Positions 54,190 through 64,000 of a stretch of 64,000 nt of DNA are shown here, piece by piece. Source of the DNA: Propioniciclava sp. MC1595 (GTDB taxonomy: Bacteria > Actinomycetota > Actinomycetes > Propionibacteriales > Propionibacteriaceae); NCBI RefSeq assembly GCF_017569205.1, contig NZ_CP071870.1, forward strand, positions 868,001 to 932,000, written 5' to 3'. Numbering within the stretch: the stretch's first letter is position 1; each line of letters begins with the position of its first letter. The position numbers were made by a program, and so were the translations under genes. The notes below the pieces were generated by a model. The model was not told the origin of the DNA, ran no database searches, and saw only the letters and a list, made by a program, of their open reading frames with translations.

Positions 54190-55137
54190 TCAGCTGGGCT
54201 GCCGGTCCGCGATCCCGAACGTGATGGCCTGCATGGTGTGCAGCAGGCCCCACGACCCGAACAGGTCGTACACGGGGGCGAGCACCCGGCCGACCAGGCC
54301 GAACGTGCGGCGTCCGGCGATGCGGGTCACCTCGGACCCTCCGGGCGCCGGGCGCACCTCGAACCGGTCGTAGGTGAGCGTCTCGCCCGCGTACTTGGTG
54401 TCCTCGGCCGTGTGCACCCAGGTCACGACCTTGGCGTCCGCCTCGGTGGTCCGGGTGCAGGAGAGCCGCACGGTCAGGGACCTGCCGCCCTTCTCGATCC
54501 GGTTGCGCAGGCCGCCCTCGGAGACCTGGGACTTCACCGGGTCGAAGGCCCACAGCGCCAGCAGGGCCGGGTCGGCGAGCGCGGCCACCACGTCCGCCGG
54601 CGGCGCGGACACGTAGCGGCGCACGCGCTGCCCGCGGTTGGGCGGGGGCAGCAGGGTGTCGTCGGCCGGGACCGCCTCGGGCGCGTACGGGTCGTCGGCG
54701 CCCTCCTTGAGCTCGGGCACGAGGTCCTGCGGCACGACGCCGTCGGCGTGGACGAGCCGCCGCACGATGCCCGACGGCTCCTGCAGCAGGGCGACCAGGG
54801 CGGCGTAGGTGTCGGTGAGCGTCACCGACTTGAGCAGGGCGTCGGCCCGGGCGGTGGCGTGCCAGGCGGGGTCGCCCATCTGCATGAAGTGGATGGGGGA
54901 GGGCAGGTCGGCGACGTCGATGCCGAGGGTGGCGAGGTCCTCGGCCAGGGCGTCCCGCACCCGGCCGCGGGCCGAGGCGAGCGTGATCCCGTGGCGGCCG
55001 AGCAGGGCGGCGGCGGCCCCGCCGACGGCGATGAGCCCGAGGTACAGGTGCTCGACGTCGACCTCGGCCGCGCGGACGCGGGCGGCCTCGCGCCACGCGG
55101 CGGTCGTCCAGAGGGCGGAGAGCTGGGTGCGGCTCAT
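54190..55137 (-). CDS. Clp N-domain plus SRPBCC (START-like) fusion protein
   Basis: 315 residues from ATG 55137, overlapping the stop of the helix-turn-helix gene. N-terminal half: Clp repeat-like helices (LWTTAAWREAARVRAAEVDV, EHLYLGLIAVGGAAAALLGR), with a second, weaker repeat. C-terminal half: an SRPBCC fold (YVSAPPADVVAALADPALLA, VKSQVSEGGLRNRIEKG, WVHTAEDTKYAGETLTYDRF, SEVTRIAGRRTFGL). No AAA+ module, so it is not a chaperone. SRPBCC pockets bind hydrophobic ligands; the role is unknown. Confidence 0.8.
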   Translation of the reverse strand: MSRTQLSALWTTAAWREAARVRAAEVDVEHLYLGLIAVGGAAAALLGRHGITLASARGRVRDALAEDLATLGIDVADLPSPIHFMQMGDPAWHATARADALLKSVTLTDTYAALVALLQEPSGIVRRLVHADGVVPQDLVPELKEGADDPYAPEAVPADDTLLPPPNRGQRVRRYVSAPPADVVAALADPALLALWAFDPVKSQVSEGGLRNRIEKGGRSLTVRLSCTRTTEADAKVVTWVHTAEDTKYAGETLTYDRFEVRPAPGGSEVTRIAGRRTFGLVGRVLAPVYDLFGSWGLLHTMQAITFGIADRQPS

Positions 55138-55424
55138 CGGGGGTTCCTTTCGCGGAGGTCGGGGGCGATGCGGCGGGCGTGCTTCTTGTGGACGGCCTGG
55201 CGGGTGACGCCGAGCGCCTGCGCGATCTCGGGCCACGCGTGGCCCTGGCGCAGCGCGGCCTCCACCTGCAGGTGCTCGAGCTGGTCGGCCAGGCGGCGGA
55301 GCGCGGAGACCGCGGCCAGCGCGCGCAGCGGGTCGCTGGTGTCGGACGCCGTGCGGGCCACCCGGTCGGGTCCCGGCTGGGGTTCCGGCCGGGCGTCCGG
55401 CTCGGGAGCGGGCGTGGGGGTCAT
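55134..55424 (-). CDS. Small helix-turn-helix DNA-binding protein
   Basis: 96 residues from ATG 55424. A Pro-rich start, then LRALAAVSALRRLADQLEHL and a helix-turn-helix WPEIAQALGVTRQAVHKKHA. It is followed by a 4-bp overlap with the ClpN/SRPBCC gene, so the two form an operon. The palindromes just upstream of its start suggest autoregulation. Confidence 0.85.
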   Translation of the reverse strand: MTPTPAPEPDARPEPQPGPDRVARTASDTSDPLRALAAVSALRRLADQLEHLQVEAALRQGHAWPEIAQALGVTRQAVHKKHARRIAPDLRERNPR

Positions 55425-55428
55425 GATG

Positions 55429-55470
55429 GTCAACCTAGGTTGACACACGGGTGGTTGTCAACCTGGGTTG
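55429..55470. promoter_or_regulatory. Paired palindromic operators of the HTH operon
   Basis: Perfect palindrome GTCAACCTAGGTTGAC (55429-55444) and a near-copy GTCAACCTGGGTTG (55457-55470) immediately upstream of the HTH start. They lie in the space shared with the divergent gene at 55498. Confidence 0.75.
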
Positions 55471-55497
55471 CTCGCGTGCGGCCTGTAGCGTGGGGAC

Positions 55498-55797
55498 ATG
55501 CGCTTCGGACCGGCAGAGATCGCGATCCTCGTCCTGATCCTCGGCTTCCTGCTGTTGCTCGTGATCAGCAGGCGGCAGACCCGCCCTGCCTCCGAGGTGC
55601 TGGAGCAGATCTTCGACGAGCCCGCCACCCCCATCCCCGGCCGCAAGGCGCGGGTGTGGGCGCTCGGGGTGCTGAACGAGGCCGGTGTCGACGCCGAGGC
55701 GGACCCGGTCTACGCCATGAAGGTGCTGCGCCAGGCCGAGCCGCGGCTCAACCTGATCGCTGCGAAGGTGCTCGTCGACACCATCACCCGGTACTGA
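55498..55797 (+). CDS. Small membrane-anchored protein, 99 residues
   Basis: ATG 55498. One N-terminal helix (AEIAILVLILGFLLLLVISR), then a soluble helical part (ASEVLEQIFDEPATPIPGRK, ARVWALGVLNEAGVDAEADP, YAMKVLRQAEPRLNLIAAKV). No recognised family. It diverges from the HTH operon and shares its promoter region, so it may be under the same regulator. Confidence 0.7.
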   Translation: MRFGPAEIAILVLILGFLLLLVISRRQTRPASEVLEQIFDEPATPIPGRKARVWALGVLNEAGVDAEADPVYAMKVLRQAEPRLNLIAAKVLVDTITRY

Positions 55798-55805
55798 CGC
55801 CGTCC

Positions 55806-56164
55806 TTCAGCCCCGCGCCGGATGCCGCCCAGCGCCGTGCCGCCGATGTAGAGCCCCGTCGCCGCGGACGCCCACGTCGGGGCGACCTCCTCCCGCAGGT
55901 AGGCGGCGGCCACCGCCGGGAGGCCGGCGACCGCGAACCCCAGCACCGCGCGCAGCGCCAGCAGCAGTCCCCACGACGGCGCGACCGCCGTCCCGATCGC
56001 GACCAGGGCGGCCACGAGCAGGGTGGCGCGCATGAGGGTGAGGCGACCCACGGCGTCCGAGAGGGGGCCGAACACCAGCAGGGCCCGGCGAGGAACAGCG
56101 CCACCGTGATGCGTTGGTACTCGGGGTCGCCCGGACGCCAACCCGCCGACCCGTCCGAAGCCAT
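55806..56164 (-). pseudogene. MFS transporter, truncated 5' remnant
   Basis: ATG 56164 reads MASDGSAGWRPGDPEYQRIT and VALFLAG. Then, after a gap and frame change near 56090, it reads ALLVFGPLSDAVGRLTLMRA, LLVAALVAIGTAVAPSWGLL, FAVAGLPAVAAAYLREEVAP, GLYIGGTALGG. The gene ends there; the remaining helices are absent. The pieces fit the first helices of a YnfM-like MFS exporter. It is non-functional. Confidence 0.75.
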
Positions 56165-56197
56165 GGAAACCATCTTGCCCCCACTAGGCTGACGCCC

Positions 56198-56653
56198 ATG
56201 TCGAGTGACGCGCGCACCCTCCTGCTGGCCGCCCCCGTCGGGCGCACCGAGCTCCCGGCCGACGAGGCCCTCGACGACATCGTGAACCTCGGCGACGGCT
56301 CCTTCCTCGACGTCGTCGCGCGCCACCCCGCCTCGTCGCTGGGCTGGGCGCTGCTCGCGGAGGGGTCGCTGAGCGCGCACACCACCCAGGGCGACCTGTC
56401 GGCGTACGCCTTCGCGCGCACCGGCTACCACCGCGGGCTGGACGCCCTCCGTCGCGCCGGTTGGCGGGGCAAGGGGCCGATCCCGTGGGGGCACGAGCCG
56501 AACCAGGGCTTCCTGCGCGCGCTCTGGGCGCTGGCCTGCGCGGCGCGGCGGATCGGCGAGCAGGCCGAGTACGAGCGCTGCGTGCTGTTCCTGCTCGAGG
56601 CGTCCGAGGAGGCCTACGTCGAGCTGGCCCGCACCCGTCCGCTGACCCTGTGA
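56198..56653 (+). CDS. DUF3151 protein
   Basis: 151 residues from ATG 56198. Actinobacterial DUF3151 features: LPADEALDDIVNLGDGSFLD, HPASSLGWALLAEGSL, AYAFARTGYHRGLDALRRAG, WRGKGPIPWGHEPNQGFLRA. The function is unknown. In actinobacteria it is often found close to purA or fba, as here. Confidence 0.85.
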   Translation: MSSDARTLLLAAPVGRTELPADEALDDIVNLGDGSFLDVVARHPASSLGWALLAEGSLSAHTTQGDLSAYAFARTGYHRGLDALRRAGWRGKGPIPWGHEPNQGFLRALWALACAARRIGEQAEYERCVLFLLEASEEAYVELARTRPLTL

Positions 56654-56712
56654 GCGCGGCGGCCGGGGTCCGCCGTGCGGGACCCACGGCGTCCGAACAT
56701 CGTTTCGGATAG

Positions 56713-58055
<1,343 letters not shown>

Positions 58056-58056
<1 letters not shown>

Positions 58057-58403
58057 TGCACCTCCTCTACGACGCCGACTGCGGGTTCTGCTCGCGGTCG
58101 GCGTCGTGGCTTGTCGCGTGGGGCGTCCCGGGGGTGCGGTCGATGCAGTCGGTCGACCTGCCGTCCCTCGGCGTGGACGCCGCGCGCGCCGGTCGCGAGA
58201 TCCCGGCCGTGCTGGCCGACGGACGCGTGGTCTACGGGGCCCGTGCGATCGGGGAGGCGTTGCGGTTCGGACCGCTCTGGTTGCGGGTGGCCGGCTGGCT
58301 GGTGCGTGGGCCGCTGGCGTGGCCCGCCGCGCTGGTCTACCGGGTCGTCGCCCGCTTCCGGCACCTGCTGCCCGGCGGCACGGGGGAGTGCCGGCTGGGC
58401 TGA
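58056..58403 (+). CDS. DCC-family thiol-disulfide oxidoreductase-like protein (DUF393)
   Basis: 115 residues. ATG 58056 overlaps the purA stop (TGATG). The name-giving motif is LLYDADCGFCSRSASWL, followed by MQSVDLPSLG, YGARAIGEALRF and hydrophobic C-terminal segments. The CxxC motif suggests thiol redox chemistry; the true role is unknown. The 246 bp after it hold no gene I can support. Confidence 0.88.
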
Positions 58404-58649
58404 TCGACGCGTCATACTCGGGCCCGATTTGGGTCAGGGGGTTCGCCTGAACCTTTGCCGAATGTCGGGCCGGAACCATCAAAGATCCGGGGTCCGATTT
58501 GACGGTTCCAGGCGTTCCAACGTCAAGAGTTCGAGGAGACACCATCCCTTCGGCGTCGCCGGGCCCCTGAACGCGTGCCCTCGTGGCCGCATGGCGGGCC
58601 GAGTTCGAGGCGTGGCACTAGGGTGGACGCACCGACGAGGGAGGGCAGC

Positions 58650-59687
58650 ATGCGCGCGGTCAGGCTCCACGGGGTGGGCGATCTGAGGATCACCGACGAC
58701 CCCATGCCCCAGGAGATCGAGGGATTCACCCGGGTGCGGATCGGCGCGGTCGGCCTGTGCGGCTCCGACCTGCACTGGTTCTCCGAAGGGGGCATCGGTG
58801 ACGTGCGCATCGAGCACCCGAGCATCCCCGGCCACGAGCAGGGCGGCGTCGCGCTCGACGGCCCGTACGCCGGCCGCGTGGTCGCGATCGACCCTGCCCT
58901 GCCCTGCCGCCAGTGCGCGCGCTGCCTCGAGGGCAACACCAACCTCTGCCCACGGATCGCCTTCTCCGGCAACGCCGGCCTCGACGGCGGCCTGTGCGAG
59001 GTGATGAGCTGGCCGACGCACGCGGTCGTCCCGCTGCCCGACGGCATGACCGCCGAGGACGCCGCGATGCTCGAGCCGCTCGGGGTCGCGGTCCACGCGT
59101 GGGACCTCGGCCACGTGAAGCTCGGCGACCGCGTCGCCGTGGTGGGCGCCGGGCCGATCGGGCTCTTCCTGGTCCAGCTGGCCGCGCGCAGCCTCACCGC
59201 CGAGGTCGTCGCCGTCGAGCCACTCGAGCACCGCCGGGACGCCGCCGTCCGCCTGGGTGCCGATGCCGCGTTCGCGCCCGGTGAGGTCGCGGTCGCCGAC
59301 TTCGACGTCGTGTTCGAGGCCTGCGGCCTGCCGGACGCCGTGGCCGAGACCGCCGTGCTCGCCCGGCCCGGCGGGCGCCTGGTCATCGCCGGCATCCCCG
59401 AGGAGGACGAGTACGCGTTCCCGGCGTCCGCGGTGCGGCGCAAGGGTCTCACCATCGCGGTCGTGCGCCGCATGAAGGACGTCTACCCGCGCGCCATCGC
59501 GCTGGTCGAACGCGGGCAGGTCGACGTGCGGGCCGTGGTCAGCCACCGCTTCGACCTCGCCGACTCGACCGAGGCGTTCACCTTCGCCGCCGGGCGGGGC
59601 GGGCTCAAGGTGCTGATCACCTCAGGTGACGCCGCGGCGCACCCCGAGCCCTCCCGCGGAGTCCGCGTCGGCGGGGACCCCACCTGA
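58650..59687 (+). CDS. Zinc-dependent medium-chain (sugar) alcohol dehydrogenase
   Basis: 345 residues from ATG 58650 after GAGGGAGGG. Catalytic zinc: GLCGSDLHWFSEGG and PGHEQGG. Structural zinc: CRQCARCLEGNTNLC. Rossmann VAVVGAGPIGLFLVQLAA, VAVEPLEHRRDAAVRLGADA. Resembles L-idonate/sorbitol/threonine dehydrogenases, which oxidise a polyol or hydroxyacid with NAD(P)+. A GPH-type sugar transporter starts 2 bp after its stop, so import and oxidation of a sugar derivative are likely linked. Confidence 0.9.
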   Translation: MRAVRLHGVGDLRITDDPMPQEIEGFTRVRIGAVGLCGSDLHWFSEGGIGDVRIEHPSIPGHEQGGVALDGPYAGRVVAIDPALPCRQCARCLEGNTNLCPRIAFSGNAGLDGGLCEVMSWPTHAVVPLPDGMTAEDAAMLEPLGVAVHAWDLGHVKLGDRVAVVGAGPIGLFLVQLAARSLTAEVVAVEPLEHRRDAAVRLGADAAFAPGEVAVADFDVVFEACGLPDAVAETAVLARPGGRLVIAGIPEEDEYAFPASAVRRKGLTIAVVRRMKDVYPRAIALVERGQVDVRAVVSHRFDLADSTEAFTFAAGRGGLKVLITSGDAAAHPEPSRGVRVGGDPT

Positions 59688-59688
59688 C

Positions 59689-61080
59689 ATGGCGGTGTCG
59701 GGGGAGATCACGGTCCGCGAGCGCATCCAGTTCGCGTCGGGTGACTTCTTCGTGGGCGGCGGGGCGTCCCTGCTCAGCGTGCTCTACCTGATCTTCCTCA
59801 CCGACGTCGTCAAGCTCGCGCCCGGGCTGGCCGGCACCGCCGTGCTCGTCGCCAAGCTGTGGGACGCCGTCAACGACCCGCTGACCGGGTCCATCTCCGA
59901 CCGGGTGCGCACCCGCTGGGGCCGGCGGCGTCCGTTCATCTTCGTGGGCGCGCTGCTGCTGGTGCCGGTGATGGCGCTGTTCTGGCTGCCGGACCCGCCT
60001 CCCGCCTCCCAAGTTGGGTGGCCGTCTGGGCCGCGCTGACCTACATCGCCTACAACACCGTGCAGACGGTCGTGTCGGTGCCGTACTCGAGCCTGTCCAC
60101 CGAGGTGAGCGCCGACTTCGACCAGCGCAACAAGGTCAACGTGCTGCGGCTGCTGTTCTCGACGGTCGCCAGCGCCGGCACCACGCTGCTGGCCGCACGG
60201 CTGTTCGACGACTACCGCCACGGACGCCTCGAGCTCGGCGAGCTCTACCTCGTCATCGTGCTCGGCTTCGGCGGCGTGTTCGCGCTGATCATGCTCGGGG
60301 TGGCCCTGTTCACCCGCGAACGCGTGCCCGCGCCGGCCCGGGTCGAGCCGTTCACGCTGGCGGGCTTTCTCGCTCCGCTGCGGCTGAGCCCGTACCGGCG
60401 GCTGCTGGGCATGTACCTGTGCCAGGCCCTCGCCTTCGACGTGATCACCGCGACCGTCATGTACTACACGCTCTACGTGGTCACCGGGGTCAGCTCGCAG
60501 GTGCTGCTGGGCATCTTCATCGCCGTCAACGTGCTGGCGTTCCCGGTGGTCAACGTGCTGGTCGGCCGCGTCGACAAGCACCGGATCTACCGCACCCTGC
60601 TGCCGATCGCCGTAGCGATGGTGTTTCGTGGTGGCGCTGTTCCCGCGCGGCGCGAACCCGGTCCTGCTGTACGCGGCGACCGTCGTGATGGCGGTCGGGT
60701 TCGTGGGCGCGCAGCTGATGAGCTGGGTGATGTTCCCCGACGTGCTGGACGCCGCCGAGCTCGCCACCGGGCAGCGCAACGCGGGCGGCTTCACCGGCCT
60801 GATGACGTTCATCCGCGGCCTGGCGACGGCGCTGACGATCCAGCTCGTCGCGCTCGTGCTGCAGCTCACCGGCTACCGGGCGCCCGTCGGCACCGAGGTG
60901 GTCGCGCAGCCCGAGGCGGTGCAGTGGGGGATCCGGCTCACGCTGCTGGTCGCGGTCGCCGTGCTGCTGTCCCTGGGCTGGTGGATCGCGCGCCGCTACC
61001 CGCTCACGCTGGCCCGCTGTCGCGCGATGCAGGACGAACTGGCCGCCCGCCGCGGGGGTGCGCCCGCGTCGGTAGGCTGA
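59689..61080 (+). pseudogene. GPH-family sugar:cation symporter, two apparent frameshifts
   Basis: ATG 59689 opens ITVRERIQFASGDFFVGGGA, LWDAVNDPLTGSISDRVRTR, WGRRRPFIFVGALLL, the signature of glycoside-pentoside-hexuronide transporters. Near 60005 the frame changes (to WVAVWAALTYIAYNTVQTVV, FDQRNKVNVLRL). Near 60624 an extra T changes it again (to FPRGANPVLLYAATVVMAVG, NAGGFTGLMTFIRGLATALT). All 12 helices are present if two bases are corrected, so this may be a sound gene with sequencing errors. Coupled to the dehydrogenase upstream. Confidence 0.8.
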
Positions 61081-61085
61081 CGGCC

Positions 61086-62363
<1,278 letters not shown>

Positions 62364-62392
62364 GGCGGGGTGCGGTCCCGAAGGTGGTGGAC

Positions 62393-62536
62393 ATGTCGAC
62401 GACCGAATGCCGCCTGCGACGCTGGCACCCCGAGGACGCCGCCGTGCTGTACGCCGCAGTGCAGGATGAGGAGATCGCCCGCCAATTGCCGCCGCTCGAG
62501 ACCGACCCGACGCCCGCGCGTACGCCGCATCATTGA
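62393..62536 (+). pseudogene. GNAT acetyltransferase, N-terminal fragment
   Basis: ATG 62393 encodes STTECRLRRWHPEDAAVLYA, AVQDEEIARQLPPLETDP and stops at 62536. This is the usual start of a RimJ/RimL-type GNAT enzyme, but the acetyl-CoA-binding core is absent. Truncated next to the toxin-antitoxin pair, perhaps by its insertion. Confidence 0.6.
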
Positions 62537-62571
62537 GCAGGTGCTCTGATCATCATCATGCCTGACTTGTC

Positions 62572-62583
62572 GCATCATGATGC
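62572..62583. promoter_or_regulatory. Palindromic operator of the VapBC pair
   Basis: Perfect palindrome GCATCATGATGC with a nearby CATCATCATG, 13 bp before the antitoxin start. Likely autoregulatory site and overlapping promoter. Confidence 0.6.
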
Positions 62584-62595
62584 TAGCCTTGGTGC

Positions 62596-62835
62596 ATGAG
62601 GACGACGATCACGGTGGCCGACGATGTCGCGGCCGAGATGGAGCGGCTGCGCCGCGAACAGGGGCTGGGCCCCAGCGAGGCGCTGAACCTGCTGGCGCGC
62701 CGCGGCATGACCGCTCCGCGCGTCGACTACGTGTACACCCCGATCACCTTTGACATGGGCTACACCATCGATGTCACCAACATTGGCGAGGTGCTCGACA
62801 TGCTCGATCAGTGGGAGCTGGAGGAGCGCGCGTGA
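62596..62835 (+). CDS. VapB-type antitoxin
   Basis: 79 residues from ATG 62596. An N-terminal ribbon-helix-helix (MRTTITVADDVAAEMERLRR, GLGPSEALNLLARRGM) binds the operator. The C-terminal acidic tail (NIGEVLDMLDQWELEERA) would wrap the toxin. It overlaps the toxin gene by 4 bp (GTGA). Confidence 0.88.
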   Translation: MRTTITVADDVAAEMERLRREQGLGPSEALNLLARRGMTAPRVDYVYTPITFDMGYTIDVTNIGEVLDMLDQWELEERA

Positions 62836-63272
62836 TCGTCGACGCCAACGTGCTGCTGTACGCCGTGGCTCAGCAGTCGCCGCACCATCGGGCTGCAGCC
62901 GCGTGGCTGGACCGGGCGCTGGCGGGGGGCACCCGTGTCGGCCTGCCCTGGCAGACGATCGGCGCCTTCCTGCGCATCAGCACGCACCCGCGCATCCCCA
63001 CCGTGTCGCTCACGCCCGGGCAGGCCCACGAGGTGATGGAGGGATGGCTCAGGTCTCCTGCCGTGTGGGTCCCGCCCGCGACGGAACGCACGGTGGCGAT
63101 CTACACAGAGCTTGCCCTGCGGCACCACGTCACGGGGAACCTCGTGACCGATGCCCAACTGGCCGCCCTCGCGCTGGAGTACGGCGTGGCCGTGGTGTCG
63201 GCCGACAGCGACTTCGCCCGCTTCACCGAGGTGCGTTGGATCAACCCCCTGACCGAACGCACCGAGGCCTGA
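62832..63272 (+). CDS. vapC: VapC-type PIN-domain toxin ribonuclease
   Basis: 146 residues from GTG 62832. PIN fold with the acidic metal-binding residues: MIVDANVLLYAVAQQSPHHR, LPWQTIGAFLRISTHP (Glu-less helix), GNLVTDAQLAALALEYGVAV and VSADSDFARF. It cleaves RNA, in known cases tRNA or 23S rRNA. The gene is complete, unlike the neighbouring GNAT fragment. Confidence 0.9.
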   Translation: MIVDANVLLYAVAQQSPHHRAAAAWLDRALAGGTRVGLPWQTIGAFLRISTHPRIPTVSLTPGQAHEVMEGWLRSPAVWVPPATERTVAIYTELALRHHVTGNLVTDAQLAALALEYGVAVVSADSDFARFTEVRWINPLTERTEA

Positions 63273-63333
63273 GGCCCGTTCGCGGCCGGACGCCGTGGGC
63301 GTGCGTCGAGCCGCCCGTGGGAGAATGCGGGCC

Positions 63334-64000
63334 ATGACCGTCCCGAACGTGTTGGCCACCCGTTACGCGTCGCCCGCCATGCGCGACATCTGGAGCCCCG
63401 AGCACAAGATCGTCGCCGAGCGCCGCCTGTGGCTGGCCGTGATCGAGGCGCAGCGCGACCTGGGCGTGGACTTCGGCGGGGCCGACCCCGACGCGGTGCT
63501 CGACGCCTACCGCGCGGTCATCGACAGCGTCGACCTCGACTCCATCGCCGCGCGCGAGCGGGTGACCCGCCACGACGTGAAGGCCCGGATCGAGGAGTTC
63601 AACGACCTCGCCGGCCACGAGCACGTCCACAAGGGCATGACCTCCCGCGACCTCACCGAGAACGTCGAGCAGTACCAGGTGCTCGCCTCGCTGAAGCTGG
63701 TGCGCGAGCGCATCGTGACCGTCCTGGTGTCGCTCAGCCGCCTCGCCGTGCAGTACCGCGACCAGGCCATCGCCGGCCGCTCGCACAACGTGGCCGCCCA
63801 GATGACCACGCTCGGCAAGCGGTTCGCCACGGCGATCGATGAGCTGCTGGTCGCCTACGAGCGCGTCGACCAGCTCATCGACCGCTACCCGGCCCGCGGC
63901 ATCAAGGGCCCGGTCGGCACCGCCCAGGACATGCTCGACCTGCTCGGCGGCGACGCCGCCAAGCTCGCCGACCTGGAGCAGCGGGTCGCCAAGCACCTCG
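63334..64000 (+). CDS. purB: Adenylosuccinate lyase (3'-truncated by window edge)
   Basis: ATG 63334; the frame stays open to the right edge (222 codons). The fumarase/aspartase-superfamily start is clear: NVLATRYASPAMRDIWSPEH, KIVAERRLWLAVIEAQRDLG, TRHDVKARIEEFNDLAG, HEHVHKGMTSRDLTENVEQY (catalytic His and Thr-Ser), AGRSHNVAAQMTTLGKRFA. It cleaves adenylosuccinate and SAICAR, working with PurA and PurD encoded upstream. The signature loop near the C-terminus is outside the window. Confidence 0.95.
   Translation, partial: MTVPNVLATRYASPAMRDIWSPEHKIVAERRLWLAVIEAQRDLGVDFGGADPDAVLDAYRAVIDSVDLDSIAARERVTRHDVKARIEEFNDLAGHEHVHKGMTSRDLTENVEQYQVLASLKLVRERIVTVLVSLSRLAVQYRDQAIAGRSHNVAAQMTTLGKRFATAIDELLVAYERVDQLIDRYPARGIKGPVGTAQDMLDLLGGDAAKLADLEQRVAKHL

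Noticed and set aside
58404-58649. Possible RNA gene or riboswitch upstream of the dehydrogenase
   Set aside because: I saw only a short imperfect symmetry (GACGGTTCCAGGCGTTCCAACGTC) and no recognisable conserved RNA element.

Overview
The window is very GC-rich (roughly 70% by eye). It carries actinobacterial hallmarks: a ClpB gene behind an HspR-type HAIR operator, class E and class F sortases, DUF3151 and DUF4397 proteins, an ECF sigma/anti-sigma pair, many GTG starts and many 4-bp stop/start overlaps. A high-GC actinomycete is well supported; Propionibacteriaceae is only a guess. I saw no rRNA, tRNA or CRISPR array.

Layout. (1) 1-4175: 3' part of a tryptophanase-family lyase, a CBM48-like protein with a Lys/Ala tail, an MFS exporter, an alkyltransferase-like protein and a DODA-type dioxygenase. 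(2) 4200-8100: a graveyard of gene ends (symporter, MFS, FadR regulator, sugar kinase, dioxygenase, M3 peptidase, RNA helicase), including a 781-bp inverted duplication. (3) 8336-11117: an envelope operon of DUF4397 protein, class F sortase, ECF sigma factor and anti-sigma factor. (4) 11350-17985: a galactonate-type catabolic cassette (FadR regulator, ABC importer without ATPase, D-galactonate dehydratase, KDPG-family aldolase, PfkB kinase), bracketed by two copies of the HAIR operator plus the first codons of clpB. (5) 18071-27185: clpB, a DUF559 gene split by an IS5-type element, a membrane protein under paired CsoR/CstR-like palindromes, a frameshifted OmpA-like lipoprotein, an alpha/beta hydrolase and a spermidine-synthase-like protein. 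(6) 27325-42462: a polymorphic-toxin island with a 1,952-residue RHS protein (pretoxin HINT domain, unrecognised C-terminal toxin), two paralogous immunity candidates and a tail of small unknown genes. IS256 and IS21 elements and an ISL3 remnant interrupt it. (7) 42467-64000: largely ordinary genome with class E sortase, pyrE, lemA, two DHA2 exporters around a MarR regulator, DUF368 flippase, SPOUT methyltransferase, fba, a ClpN/SRPBCC operon, purA, a zinc dehydrogenase, a GPH transporter, purD, a VapBC pair and the start of purB.

How genes work together: the cassette at 11.3-18 kb would import a galactonate-like acid sugar, dehydrate and phosphorylate it and split it to pyruvate and glyceraldehyde-3-phosphate, under a FadR repressor. 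The 8.3-11.1 kb operon looks like a sigma-controlled surface-protein and sortase unit. The RHS island is an interbacterial-competition locus eroded by transposons. purA, purD and purB form a loose purine block.

Caution: at least eight otherwise conserved genes are broken by apparent one-base indels, mostly in short homopolymers. Some 'pseudogenes' may therefore be sequencing errors, and the inverted duplication at 3.6/6.1 kb could be an assembly or amplification chimera. All family assignments are by eye, without database searches.
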